Source of the DNA: Flavobacterium sp.
Lineage (GTDB): Bacteria; Bacteroidota; Bacteroidia; Flavobacteriales; Flavobacteriaceae
DNA length: 41,007 nt
Assembly: GCA_003497625.1 (NCBI GenBank)
Contig: DNNO01000028.1
Coordinates: 101,221 to 142,227 of the forward strand
Direction: 5' to 3'
Both the position numbers and the translations under genes were made by a program. A model generated the notes under the pieces. It was not told the origin of the DNA. It saw only the letters and a list, made by a program, of their open reading frames with translations, and did no database searches. Every line of letters begins with the position of its first letter. Position 1 is the stretch's first letter. Positions 8,746-16,670 of the stretch are shown in pieces.

Positions 8746-9201
8746 GTGAACACATTAAGCTACAAAACAGTATCAGCCAACAAAGCAACTGCAGACAAGC
8801 AGTGGATTGTTGTGGACGCTGAAGGGCATAACTTAGGTCGTTTATCTACAAAAGTAGCAATGCTTTTAAGAGGTAAATACAAGCCAAGTTATACACCGCA
8901 CGTTGATTGTGGGGATAACGTAATTGTTATCAACGCAGAAAAAATCAACCTTACTGGTAACAAGTTAGATGACAAAACGTACATCAGACACACAGGTTAC
9001 CCAGGAGGTCAAAGAACTTTAACTGCTAAAGTAATGCAACAGAAAAACCCTGCATTATTAGTAGAAAAAGCTATCAAAGGAATGTTACCTAAAAACAAAT
9101 TAGGTGCTGAATTATTCCGTAATTTAAATGTATATGTAGGTTCTGAGCACAAACATGCTGCTCAAACACCTAAAACCGTTAACCTAAACGATCTTAAGTA
9201 A
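8746..9201 (+). CDS. rplM: 50S ribosomal protein L13
   Basis: Assembly protein of the large ribosomal subunit, 151 residues. Typical L13 segments are seen: WIVVDAEGHNLGRLSTKVAM, LRGKYKPSYTPHVDCGD, TGYPGGQRTL and a C-terminal FRNLNVYVGSEHKHAAQ. The start is GTG at 8746. The two upstream ATGs (8718 and 8723) are out of frame, and the MNTLSYKTVSANK start fits the family. Its stop overlaps the start of rpsI by one base (TAATG), as expected for the conserved rplM-rpsI pair. A consensus promoter lies 46 nt upstream. Confidence 0.98.
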   Translation: MNTLSYKTVSANKATADKQWIVVDAEGHNLGRLSTKVAMLLRGKYKPSYTPHVDCGDNVIVINAEKINLTGNKLDDKTYIRHTGYPGGQRTLTAKVMQQKNPALLVEKAIKGMLPKNKLGAELFRNLNVYVGSEHKHAAQTPKTVNLNDLK

Positions 9202-9587
9202 TGGGAGTTATTCACAAAATCGGTAGAAGAAAATGCGCTGTTGCACGTGTTTATGTTTCAGAAGGAACAGGGAAAATCACTGTAAACAAAAGAGAATTCA
9301 CTAACTACTTCCCAACTGCAACTTTACAGTACAAAGTTATGCAACCAATGTCTATGACAGAAAATGCATCAAACTTTGACGTTAAAGTAAACGTATATGG
9401 TGGTGGTTCAACAGGACAAGCAGAAGCTGTGAGAATGGCTATTGCTAGAGCAATGTGTGAAGTTGAGGCTGAAAACAGAGCTATCCTTAAACCAGAAGGA
9501 TTATTAACAAGAGATCCTAGAATGGTTGAACGTAAAAAATTCGGTCAGAAAAAAGCACGTAAGAGATTCCAATTCTCGAAACGTTAA
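9201..9587 (+). CDS. rpsI: 30S ribosomal protein S9
   Basis: Small-subunit protein S9, 128 residues, whose basic C-terminal tail reaches the P-site tRNA. It has the family signatures GRRKCAVARVYVSEGTGKI, GGGSTGQAEAVRMAIARA, the motif LLTRDPRMVERKKFGQKKAR, and the universal SKR end (FQFSKR). It is translationally coupled to rplM by a one-base overlap. The following 175 nt form a separate structured leader for rpsB. Confidence 0.98.
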   Translation: MGVIHKIGRRKCAVARVYVSEGTGKITVNKREFTNYFPTATLQYKVMQPMSMTENASNFDVKVNVYGGGSTGQAEAVRMAIARAMCEVEAENRAILKPEGLLTRDPRMVERKKFGQKKARKRFQFSKR

Positions 9588-9682
9588 TATTCGATATTTA
9601 TCAGAATATTTTTTCAGATACATTTTTACAATTAAAATTGAATTAAAAACAAAGTTGTCGATATTCCTTGTAAAAAGGGAAT

Positions 9683-9762
9683 TAGTTTAGCATCTAAATT
9701 TTCAAGACCAACGCAAGTGACTACTTGAAAATTGCTAATCACGGAACGTAAACTATTACACA
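9683..9762 (+). promoter_or_regulatory. Structured leader of rpsB, candidate ribosomal-protein autoregulatory element
   Basis: A 10-bp perfect stem pairs AATTTTCAAG (9697-9706) with CTTGAAAATT (9724-9733). It extends across a 5-nt bulge by TTAGC (9687-9691) with GCTAA (9734-9738). An alternative outer helix pairs TAGTTTA (9683-9689) with TAAACTA (9749-9755), 8-14 nt before the rpsB ATG. The two outer helices share bases 9687-9689, so they cannot both form fully. The alternative helix would cover the ribosome-binding region. S2 genes are often autoregulated through their leaders; binding of S2 here is inferred. Confidence 0.55.
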
Positions 9763-10524
9763 ATGGCAAACAAAATTGACGTTAAAGAGTTATTAGAAGC
9801 AGGTGTACATTTCGGACACATGACTCGTAAATGGGATCCAAACATGGCTCCTTACATTTATATGGAGCGTAATGGTATTCATATCATTAACCTATATAAA
9901 ACTGCAGCTAAAATTGAAGAAGCTAACGAAGCTTTGAAAAAAATTGCTGCATCTGGTAGAAAAGTATTATTCGTTGCTACCAAAAAACAAGCGAAAGATA
10001 TCGTTGCTGAAAAAGCAGCAGCTTGTAACATGCCTTACATCACTGAAAGATGGCCTGGTGGTATGTTAACTAACTTCGTAACTATCCGTAAAGCTGTTAA
10101 GAAAATGGCTTCTATTGATAGAATGAAGAAAGACGGTACTTTCATGACTTTATCTAAAAAAGAAAGATTGCAAGTAGATCGTTTACGTGCAAAATTAGAG
10201 AAAAACTTAGGTTCTATTGCTGACATGTCTAGACTTCCAGCAGCTCTTTTTGTAGTAGACGTTAAAGCTGAGCATATCGCGATTAAAGAAGCTCAAAAAT
10301 TAAACATTCCAGTTTTCGCAATGGTTGATACGAATTCGGATCCACGTCCAATTGATTTCGTTATCCCTGCAAATGACGATGCTTCTAAATCAATCGATAA
10401 AATTTTATCTTTAGTATCTGCTGCATTAGTAGAAGGTCTTTCTGATAGAAAAGTTGAAAAAGATGAATTACCAGCTAAAGAAGTAGAAGCTACTGAAGCT
10501 CCTGCTACTGAAACTGAAGCATAA
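9763..10524 (+). CDS. rpsB: 30S ribosomal protein S2
   Basis: Small-subunit protein S2, 253 residues. It begins MANKIDVKELLEAGVHFGHM, has the RKWDPNMAPYIYMERNGIHI motif, WPGGMLTNF, and VVDVKAEHIAIKEA followed by FAMVDTNSDPRPIDFVIPAN. The C-terminal 25 residues are rich in Ala and Glu (EATEAPATETEA) and are probably disordered. It is followed after 136 nt by tsf, the universal partner. A structured leader precedes it. Confidence 0.98.
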   Translation: MANKIDVKELLEAGVHFGHMTRKWDPNMAPYIYMERNGIHIINLYKTAAKIEEANEALKKIAASGRKVLFVATKKQAKDIVAEKAAACNMPYITERWPGGMLTNFVTIRKAVKKMASIDRMKKDGTFMTLSKKERLQVDRLRAKLEKNLGSIADMSRLPAALFVVDVKAEHIAIKEAQKLNIPVFAMVDTNSDPRPIDFVIPANDDASKSIDKILSLVSAALVEGLSDRKVEKDELPAKEVEATEAPATETEA

Positions 10525-10544
10525 ATCAATTAATTCCAAGAATT

Positions 10545-10611
10545 AAATTCCAAATTCCAAACTTGTTGTAACTTTTAGTTAGCAATTTAGTAAAATTGGA
10601 ATTTGGGATTT
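10545..10611 (+). repeat. Long inverted repeat between rpsB and tsf
   Basis: AAATTCCAAATTCCAA (10545-10560) pairs with TTGGAATTTGGGATTT (10596-10611) over 16 bp, with one U-G pair, and encloses a 35-nt loop. A further TTGGAATTTTTAC copy follows at 10617-10629 and could compete for the left arm. It may attenuate or process the rpsB-tsf transcript, or may be one of the short flavobacterial intergenic repeats. Confidence 0.6.
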
Positions 10612-10660
10612 AGTAATTGGAATTTTTACTTTTATAAACAACAAATAAAAAACATACAAA

Positions 10661-11482
10661 ATGGCAAATATTACTGCTGCAGACGTAAATAAATTAAGAA
10701 CTATCACTGGTGCTGGAATGATGGATTGTAAAAAAGCATTAGTGGAAGCAGAAGGAGATTTCGATTTAGCTATCGAAAACTTAAGAAAAAAAGGTCAAAA
10801 AGTAGCTGCTAACCGTTCAGATAGAGAATCTACTGAAGGTGCTGCTATTGCTGTTATCAATGCTGACAAAACAGCTGGTGTAGCAATTACATTAAACTGT
10901 GAAACTGACTTCGTAGGTAAAAACGAATCTTTCGTAAAATTAGCTACAGATTTAGCTAACCAAGCATTAAACTATGCTACTAAAGAAGAATTATTAGCTT
11001 CTGATTTCGGTGGAATCACTGTTGCTGAGAAATTAATCGAGCAAACTGGAGTTATTGGAGAAAAAATTGAAGTAGGTTCTTTCGAAAGATTAGAAGGTGC
11101 TTTTGTTGGATCTTACATCCACGCTGGTAAAATTGCTACTTTAGTTGCCTTATCTGCAAATGTTGAAGGAGCTGACGAAGCTGCTAAAAACGTTGCAATG
11201 CAAGCTGCTGCAATGAACCCAATTGCTTTAAACGAAGCTGGTGTTGATGCTGCAATTATTGAAAAAGAAATCGAAATCGCTAAAGAGCAATTAAGAGCTG
11301 AAGGTAAACCAGAAGCAATGTTAGAAAACATTTCTAAAGGAAAAATCCAACGTTTTTACAAAGACAATACTTTAGTAAACCAAGATTATATCAAAGACGG
11401 TTCTATGAGTGTTGCTGCTTACATTAAATCTGTAGAAGCTAACTTAACTGTTTCTGGATTTAAAAGAGTTGCTTTAGGATAA
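10661..11482 (+). CDS. tsf: Elongation factor Ts
   Basis: Nucleotide exchange factor for EF-Tu, 273 residues. The N-terminal UBA-like domain has VNKLRTITGAGMMDCKKALV with the TGAGMMDCK signature. The core has the TDFV motif within ETDFVGKNESFV, and GSYIHAGKIATLVAL. The C-terminus reads GKIQRFYKDNTLVNQDYIKD. The length is close to that of the E. coli protein. It is followed by a clear terminator, so the ribosomal cluster ends here. Confidence 0.98.
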   Translation: MANITAADVNKLRTITGAGMMDCKKALVEAEGDFDLAIENLRKKGQKVAANRSDRESTEGAAIAVINADKTAGVAITLNCETDFVGKNESFVKLATDLANQALNYATKEELLASDFGGITVAEKLIEQTGVIGEKIEVGSFERLEGAFVGSYIHAGKIATLVALSANVEGADEAAKNVAMQAAAMNPIALNEAGVDAAIIEKEIEIAKEQLRAEGKPEAMLENISKGKIQRFYKDNTLVNQDYIKDGSMSVAAYIKSVEANLTVSGFKRVALG

Positions 11483-11504
11483 TTTTCCTAATTCAAAACA
11501 TATA

Positions 11505-11537
11505 AAAACTTCAATCTTAGGGTTGAAGTTTTTTTTT
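11505..11537 (+). terminator. tsf terminator
   Basis: AAAACTTCAA (11505-11514) pairs perfectly with TTGAAGTTTT (11523-11532) around an 8-nt loop. A run of T follows. Confidence 0.9.
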
Positions 11538-11574
11538 ATGTTATAATTCTCCTACTTTTGATAAAACAATTGCA

Positions 11575-12234
11575 ATGTTTCAAAGAAAAAAAGACATCAT
11601 ATACGTAGTATTAGCAGGTATTTTTATCACAAACGCTTTAGTAGCAGAGTTAATTGGCGGGAAATTAATTCATGTTGGAAATACCGTAATGAGTTTAGGA
11701 ATTTTACCTTGGCCAATCGTATTCATCACAACCGACTTAATCAACGAATATTTTGGCGAAAAAGGAGTAAAAAAATTATCTTTCATAACCGCTGGATTAA
11801 TTGCATACACGTTTTTTCTTTTACTGATAGGACTTCAAATTCCAGCAGTAAAAGGAGATGGATTAATTTCTGACGAACAATTTAATGCAGTATTTGGTCA
11901 GAGTATGTGGATTATTGTAGGAAGTATTACAGCGTTTTTAGTTTCGCAATTAATTGATGTTACCATTTTTCATTTCGTTAAAAACCGAACCGGAAAGAAA
12001 ATGCTTTGGTTAAGAAGTACCGGTTCAACTGTAATTTCGCAATTATTTGATAGCTTTATCGTTTTGGGAATTGCCTTTTGGTTGCCTGGAAAAATAAATG
12101 GCGAAACATTTGTAGCATCTGCATTTACAGGATATTCAGTTAAACTAGGAATTGCTATTTGTTTAACGCCTTTAATTTATCTCGGACATTATTTAATTGA
12201 CAACTATTTAGGAGCAGAAAAACATGGAAACTAA
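11575..12234 (+). CDS. Queuosine precursor transporter (YhhQ family)
   Basis: Inner-membrane protein of 219 residues with about six helices, in the QPT/YhhQ (DUF165) family that imports queuosine precursors such as preQ0 or preQ1. Seen are LVAELIGGKLIHVGN near the N-terminus, the conserved ITTDLINEYFGEKGVKK, the SQLIDVTIFHFVK helix and the STVISQLFDSFIVLGIAFW segment. Imported precursor is used to modify tRNAs with GUN anticodons. One of these, tRNA-Asp(GUC), is encoded in this window. The gene overlaps tag by 11 nt, so the two are probably translated from one mRNA. Confidence 0.93.
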   Translation: MFQRKKDIIYVVLAGIFITNALVAELIGGKLIHVGNTVMSLGILPWPIVFITTDLINEYFGEKGVKKLSFITAGLIAYTFFLLLIGLQIPAVKGDGLISDEQFNAVFGQSMWIIVGSITAFLVSQLIDVTIFHFVKNRTGKKMLWLRSTGSTVISQLFDSFIVLGIAFWLPGKINGETFVASAFTGYSVKLGIAICLTPLIYLGHYLIDNYLGAEKHGN

Positions 12235-12784
12235 ACAACGATGCGCTTGGTGCGAAAAAGATGATTTATATCGAAATTATCATGATAACGAATGGGGAAA
12301 ACCGGTTTATGATGATGCAACTATTTTCGAATTTTTGATTTTAGAAACCTTTCAAGCGGGATTAAGTTGGTATACTGTTTTAGCCAAAAGAGAAAACTTC
12401 AGAAAAGCATTTGATAATTTTGATTTGATAAAAATTGCGAATTATTCAGAAGATAAAATGGCGGAATTAGCAGAAGATGCAGGAATTATTCGAAACAAAT
12501 TAAAAATCAAAGCTACGGTTACTAATGCTCAAGCTTTTATAAAAGTTCAGGAAGAATTTGGGACATTCTCTAAATACATTTGGGGTTTTGTTGATGGAAA
12601 ACCGATTGACAACCAACCCAAAACCTTGAGCGAAGTAAAAGCAACTACTCCTATTTCAGACGCATTAAGTAAGGATTTGAAAAAACGCGGATTCAAATTT
12701 GTAGGTTCAACCGTAATGTACGCCCACATGCAAGCCACAGGAATGGTAAATGACCACATATTAGAATGTCACACAAGAAAATAG
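12224..12784 (+). CDS. tag: DNA-3-methyladenine glycosylase I
   Basis: Base-excision repair enzyme, 186 residues, that removes 3-methyladenine from alkylated DNA. The zinc-binding residues of the Tag family are present: CAWCEK with the nearby YHDNEWG at the N-terminus, and DHILECH near the C-terminus. The catalytic/base-recognition helix region reads LETFQAGLSWYTVLAKRENF. The ATG used here lies inside the upstream transporter gene. Confidence 0.96.
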   Translation: METKQRCAWCEKDDLYRNYHDNEWGKPVYDDATIFEFLILETFQAGLSWYTVLAKRENFRKAFDNFDLIKIANYSEDKMAELAEDAGIIRNKLKIKATVTNAQAFIKVQEEFGTFSKYIWGFVDGKPIDNQPKTLSEVKATTPISDALSKDLKKRGFKFVGSTVMYAHMQATGMVNDHILECHTRK

Positions 12785-12798
12785 TTTAGAATTATTTT

Positions 12799-13170
12799 AT
12801 GATGAAATATTTAGAATTTCGATTAACTAATAAAAACAAAAATTATGAGAATAAAAATTTATTCAAAAAAATGCTTTTTGATTTATTAGAGTTCCTTCTG
12901 GAAAAAATTATTCCAATATCAAATCCTATTCAAAGTAAACTGATTGATAAAGTTGAATATTGGATGATTGAATTTGAAATTCTAAGTGGTAATCCAATTC
13001 GAGAAATTGGTTTAGATATAAATAAAAATGTTATTGTTAAATTTCCCTTCAAAAATGATTATGGTTATTGGTTAGACAATAATTTGACCCTTAATGACTT
13101 TATAGCTAAATTTGAAACAAAAGAAATCAAACAAACAGATTTTGAGGAAAACTGGATGAAAATTATCTAA
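12799..13170 (+). CDS. Hypothetical protein, unrecognised
   Basis: A 123-residue soluble protein with no signal peptide or obvious membrane segment, rich in Asn, Lys, Ile and Glu. I recognise no family. It is acidic to neutral, with several aromatic residues in the middle ([11 protein letters not shown]) and a likely alpha/beta fold. It sits 14 nt after tag and 4 nt before the VF530-type gene, so it is probably part of that operon. A second Met directly follows the first and either could be the start. Confidence 0.65.
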   Translation: MMKYLEFRLTNKNKNYENKNLFKKMLFDLLEFLLEKIIPISNPIQSKLIDKVEYWMIEFEILSGNPIREIGLDINKNVIVKFPFKNDYGYWLDNNLTLNDFIAKFETKEIKQTDFEENWMKII

Positions 13171-13174
13171 AATT

Positions 13175-13387
13175 ATGAGCAACGATCCACTTCACGGAAA
13201 GCCTTTAAAGGAAATTGTAGAACAATTAGTAAACTTCTATGGCTTCGACACATTAGCCGAATTAATCAACATCAAATGTTTTAAGGAAAATCCATCGGTA
13301 AAATCAAGCTTAACGTTCTTGAGAAAAACAGATTGGGCAAGGAAAAAAGTGGAAGAATTGTATGTGAGAACTTTGCCTAAACTTTAG
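13175..13387 (+). CDS. VF530-family (DUF2132) small protein
   Basis: A 70-residue protein that matches the VF530/DUF2132 family: [20 protein letters not shown], followed by [20 protein letters not shown] and ARKKVEELY. The structure in this family is a small helical fold described as possibly DNA-binding; the function is unproven. It ends by overlapping the convergent aat gene by 11 nt. Confidence 0.9.
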   Translation: MSNDPLHGKPLKEIVEQLVNFYGFDTLAELINIKCFKENPSVKSSLTFLRKTDWARKKVEELYVRTLPKL

Positions 13388-14018
13388 ACTTCAACACCAT
13401 CAAAAAATCTTCTCTGTCAATTTCAACACAACCTAAACTATCTAAATGGTCGTTATAGACTTGACAATCTAATAAATGATAGTTTGCCATTTCTAATTGT
13501 TTTGCTAACGCAATAAAAGCTAATTTACTAGCATTTGACACTTTTGAAAACATACTTTCACCACAAAAAATGTGACCTAAATCAACGCCATACAAACCAC
13601 CTACTAATTCGTCATTTTCCCAAACCTCAACACTTTTTGCGATTCCTAATTCGTGCAATTTACAATAGGCTTCTACCATGTTATCAGTAATCCAAGTGCC
13701 AGGTTGATCTTTTCTAGAAATCCTTTTGCAATTTAAAATTACGTCTCGAAAAGCGGTATTAAAAGTAACTTTGAATTTTCTTTGATTGATTATATTTCGC
13801 ATGCTTTTCGAAATTTTTAAATCTTCAAAAAACAAAACCATGCGTTCTGGTGGGCTCCACCACAAAATCGGCTCATCATCTTCAAACCATGGAAATATTC
13901 CCGATTTATAGGCTAATACAAGTCGTTCTGGAGATAAATCACCTCCAACGGCTACAATCCCTTCAGGCGAAGCTATTTCTGCTGGCGGAAAATATAATTC
14001 TTTAGTTAAAAAATACAT
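13377..14018 (-). CDS. aat: Leucyl/phenylalanyl-tRNA-protein transferase
   Basis: N-end-rule enzyme of 213 residues that adds Leu or Phe to proteins with N-terminal Lys or Arg, marking them for ClpAP. Seen are [20 protein letters not shown], the [10 protein letters not shown] and [12 protein letters not shown] motifs, [17 protein letters not shown] and [20 protein letters not shown]. The start is placed at 14018 ([12 protein letters not shown]). A start 66 nt upstream would add a hydrophobic extension absent from the family and would run into the intergenic repeats. No ClpA or ClpS gene is in the window. Confidence 0.95.
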   Translation of the reverse strand: MYFLTKELYFPPAEIASPEGIVAVGGDLSPERLVLAYKSGIFPWFEDDEPILWWSPPERMVLFFEDLKISKSMRNIINQRKFKVTFNTAFRDVILNCKRISRKDQPGTWITDNMVEAYCKLHELGIAKSVEVWENDELVGGLYGVDLGHIFCGESMFSKVSNASKLAFIALAKQLEMANYHLLDCQVYNDHLDSLGCVEIDREDFLMVLKSKV

Positions 14019-14062
14019 TCGGTAAAGTACAAGTTCAAGATCAAATTTCAAATTCAATAAAA

Positions 14063-14120
14063 AAGTCAGAAATTCAAGTATCACTTAAACTTCTGACTTC
14101 CATCTTCCGACTTCTAACTT
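14063..14120 (-). terminator. Terminator of the DUF3127 gene embedded in AAGNNNG heptad repeats
   Basis: On the minus strand the sequence after the DUF3127 stop reads as consecutive heptads AAGTTAG, AAGTCGG, AAGATGG, AAGTCAG. The stem arms AAGTCAGAA (complement of 14091-14099) and TTCTGACTT (complement of 14063-14071) form a perfect 9-bp hairpin followed by a T run. The repeat thus appears to supply the terminator arm. The same GGAAGATGGAAGT string occurs inside the glycosyltransferase gene near 32.8 kb. Confidence 0.65.
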
Positions 14121-14121
14121 A

Positions 14122-14499
14122 TTAGAAAGGTAAATCGTCGTGTTCTTCTTCTTTAAAGTTGGTTGCTGGCTCAAAAGCTTCTGATGCAGGCATTGGTGGC
14201 ATTTGTGGTGCACTTGGCGCTTCTGCTTGCACTTTTTCAATTCTCCAACCTTGTATAGAGTTAAAAAATTTAGTTTCTCCTTGTGGATTAACCCATTCTC
14301 TTCCTCTTAAATTGATAGAAACTTTTACTTGTTCTCCAACATTATAATTGTTTAACAAATCTGTTTTGTCTTGTGCAAACTCAATCAAAATGTGTTGAGG
14401 ATATTGCTCTTCTGTAGTCACCACAAGTTCTCTTTTTTTGAAAGAAGCACTTACTTGTTGTACAGGATTAATTAATTTTACTCTTCCTAAAACTTCCAT
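14122..14499 (-). CDS. DUF3127 protein, OB-fold-like with SSB-type C-terminal tail
   Basis: A 125-residue protein of the Bacteroidota DUF3127 family. The N-terminal 85 residues look like a compact beta-barrel (MEVLGRVKLINP, LRGREWVNPQGETKFFN, IQGWRIEKV). A Pro/Ala/Glu-rich linker then leads to a terminal EEEHDDLPF. That end closely resembles the DDDIPF tip by which single-stranded DNA-binding protein recruits repair partners. A DNA-metabolism role is therefore plausible but inferred. The start at 14499 avoids overlap with the upstream flavin reductase, leaving 11 nt. The two genes are probably co-transcribed. Confidence 0.88.
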   Translation of the reverse strand: MEVLGRVKLINPVQQVSASFKKRELVVTTEEQYPQHILIEFAQDKTDLLNNYNVGEQVKVSINLRGREWVNPQGETKFFNSIQGWRIEKVQAEAPSAPQMPPMPASEAFEPATNFKEEEHDDLPF

Positions 14500-14510
14500 A
14501 ATACTTAAAT

Positions 14511-15386
14511 TTATTTTTTTGCTAATAACAATTTCCAAGCATCAATAGCTTTTCCGCTGTCTACATACTCTTTTGCTTTATGAAATTTTGTATCCATATC
14601 ATCCGCACTTAAAACCGCTTTTACTTCAAAATTTTCTTTTACAAATATAGCAATTTCTTCTTCGGTTGGAATATTTTCTATGTTACCTAATTTTCCTAAA
14701 TCATTCCCTGTAAAATAGCCACTTTCTTTAATAAAATCAGGAATCATGTCAACACCAATTCCTAAAGTAGTTAATGGTTTTTCCACTTCAAACATACCTA
14801 CATTTGAACGACTGTACCAATTGCCACCCATTCGGGCAACCAAATCAATTTTGTGCTGGTCAATCATTCCTGTTGCATCTAAAACGGCTTCGTTGATATG
14901 AATTTTTACCACTTCACAAATTACTAAATTTCCTGCTCCGCCTTGGTCGCCTAATGCGATTACATCATTAATCTTACATTCAAATTGTACAGGACTTTCA
15001 GCCACTCGAAATGGTTTCACTTTGTCTGATTTTAGCATCGTAAATCCTGCTTTTTCAAACTCATTTACACCATCTGGATATTCGGTACTTGATAATGACA
15101 TTTGCTGTACGATATCATAATTCACTACATTAATTACAACTTCTTTAGTGTTTTGCGCATTAATCAACGTGTGTTTTGTAGTATTATCGCGTACGCGTCT
15201 TGCTGGCGAAAAAATCAAAATCGGCGGATTTGAACTAAACACATTGAAGAAACTAAAAGGCGATAAATTTGGATTTCCATTACTATCCATAGTACTTGCA
15301 AAAGCGATAGGTCTTGGCGCAACTGCACTTTGTAAATATCCTTGTAATTTTGCAGGCGCTATTTCTTTTGGATCGATGCTTAACAT
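14511..15386 (-). CDS. Flavin reductase family protein (FMN-binding split barrel)
   Basis: A 291-residue protein with the flavin reductase-like domain over about residues 10-190. The family signature reads APRPIAFASTMDSNGNPNLSPFSFFN, with PPILIFSPARRVRDNTTKHT and a QFECKINDVIALGDQ segment. Members bind FMN and use NAD(P)H or another donor; the partner enzyme is unknown. The C-terminal 80 residues are an extension seen in Bacteroidota homologues. The start at 15386 (MLSIDPKEIAP) fits the family. A TATCTTTG -7 box lies on the minus strand just upstream. Confidence 0.9.
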   Translation of the reverse strand: MLSIDPKEIAPAKLQGYLQSAVAPRPIAFASTMDSNGNPNLSPFSFFNVFSSNPPILIFSPARRVRDNTTKHTLINAQNTKEVVINVVNYDIVQQMSLSSTEYPDGVNEFEKAGFTMLKSDKVKPFRVAESPVQFECKINDVIALGDQGGAGNLVICEVVKIHINEAVLDATGMIDQHKIDLVARMGGNWYSRSNVGMFEVEKPLTTLGIGVDMIPDFIKESGYFTGNDLGKLGNIENIPTEEEIAIFVKENFEVKAVLSADDMDTKFHKAKEYVDSGKAIDAWKLLLAKK

Positions 15387-15403
15387 ACTGAAACTATTTT
15401 TTA

Positions 15404-15431
15404 CAAAGATAACAAACAAATACAAGTTCAA
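15404..15431 (-). promoter_or_regulatory. Promoter of the flavin reductase-DUF3127 operon
   Basis: The -7 box TATCTTTG is the complement of 15404-15411. A TTG (complement of 15429-15431) lies 17 nt upstream, within the range for flavobacterial promoters. Confidence 0.6.
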
Positions 15432-15491
15432 TTACAAGAATAAACATCAAATTAAAAAGGATTTTAGTATTTTTACTTCAAATACGAATAC

Positions 15492-16640
15492 ATGCAGTTT
15501 TCAGAAAGGCGAAATCTTACGCGTTGGTTTATCATATTAGCATCTTTTTTCATTGTAATTTTAATACTTTGGAATACGTATAACTTTTTTCAAATTTTCA
15601 AAAACGAAGAACGAGCAAAAATGGAATTTTGGGCAAGCGCTCTTACCACGATTGCTAATGCAAATGAAAACACTGACATAGAACTTCCTTTGCAAATTAT
15701 TACAAAAAACACAACCATTCCTATTTTTATTACCGACAGTAAAGAAAACATTATTGATTTTAATAATATTGATGAAGAAATTTCTAAAGATAGTATAGCT
15801 TTAAAAAAATATTTCAATTCTGTAAAAAACGACAACCAACCCATTAAAATGGAGCGTTCAAACAGTAAATATCAATTGGTTTATTACGGAGATTCGCCTT
15901 TATTGAACAAACTAAAATATTATCCTGTTGCTTTATTACTGATTATTATTTTGTTTGGCGCCGTTGTTTACAATTTTTACCGAGCTACCAAAATGGCAAC
16001 TCAAAATAAACTTTGGGCCGGAATGGCAAAAGAAACCGCACATCAAATTGGAACACCTTTGTCGTCGTTAATTGGTTGGTTAGAAATTTTAAAATTAGAC
16101 AATGTAGAAGAAAGTACGATTGTTGAAATTGAAAAAGACATTACGCGATTACAAACTATTACCGATAGATTTTCAAAAATAGGAAGCGAACCTGTGTTAG
16201 AAAAACGCGATATTATTGAAGACACGAAAAATACCGTTGATTATCTACAAACTAGAGTTTCTCAGCAAGTTGTTTTTACTTTTAAAGCTCCCGAACATCC
16301 TATTTATGTGGAAATTAATCCCGCTTTGCATAGTTGGACGATTGAAAATTTAGTTAAAAATGCCATTGATGCGATGAAAGGAAAAGGCGCATTAGATATC
16401 ACAATTTCGGAGTTGGAAAACATGGTGAAAATTAAAATTACCGATACTGGAAAAGGAATTCCAAAAAACCAATTTTCAAAAGTTTTTGAACCTGGATTTA
16501 CTACGAAAAAAAGAGGTTGGGGATTAGGTTTATCTTTAACTAAACGAATTGTTCAAGAATATCACAAAGGAAAAATAAAAGTTGAACAATCGGAAATTGG
16601 CAAAGGAACCACTATGCAGATTAGCTACAAAACGACATAA
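15492..16640 (+). CDS. Membrane sensor histidine kinase
   Basis: A 382-residue two-component sensor. One membrane helix is at about residues 10-30 and a second at about 143-163, framing a short periplasmic sensor domain. The kinase core has the H-box KETAHQIGTPLSSLIGW with phospho-acceptor H184, the N-box NLVKNAIDAMKGKG, the G1 box DTGKGIPKNQF and the G2 box KKRGWGLGLSLTKRI. It should autophosphorylate and pass phosphate to a response regulator, but none is adjacent, so the partner is elsewhere. The gene is divergent from the flavin reductase and ends in a bidirectional terminator. Confidence 0.95.
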   Translation: MQFSERRNLTRWFIILASFFIVILILWNTYNFFQIFKNEERAKMEFWASALTTIANANENTDIELPLQIITKNTTIPIFITDSKENIIDFNNIDEEISKDSIALKKYFNSVKNDNQPIKMERSNSKYQLVYYGDSPLLNKLKYYPVALLLIIILFGAVVYNFYRATKMATQNKLWAGMAKETAHQIGTPLSSLIGWLEILKLDNVEESTIVEIEKDITRLQTITDRFSKIGSEPVLEKRDIIEDTKNTVDYLQTRVSQQVVFTFKAPEHPIYVEINPALHSWTIENLVKNAIDAMKGKGALDITISELENMVKIKITDTGKGIPKNQFSKVFEPGFTTKKRGWGLGLSLTKRIVQEYHKGKIKVEQSEIGKGTTMQISYKTT

Positions 16641-16642
16641 AA

Positions 16643-16670
16643 AAATCCCGATTCAATCGGGATTTAATTT
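16643..16670. terminator. Bidirectional terminator between histidine kinase and HIT gene
   Basis: AAATCCCGAT (16643-16652) pairs with ATCGGGATTT (16656-16665) around a 3-nt loop. A run of A lies on the left and T-rich sequence on the right, so it can serve both convergent genes. Confidence 0.85.

Noticed and set aside
13377-14084. Longer aat start at 14084
   Set aside because: Adds a hydrophobic stretch not found in the family and covers the terminator and repeats of the neighbouring gene.
15148-15540. Open frame opposite the flavin reductase gene that runs into the histidine kinase start
   Set aside because: It is antisense to a well-conserved gene, has no family resemblance, and its 3' part overlaps the kinase in another frame.
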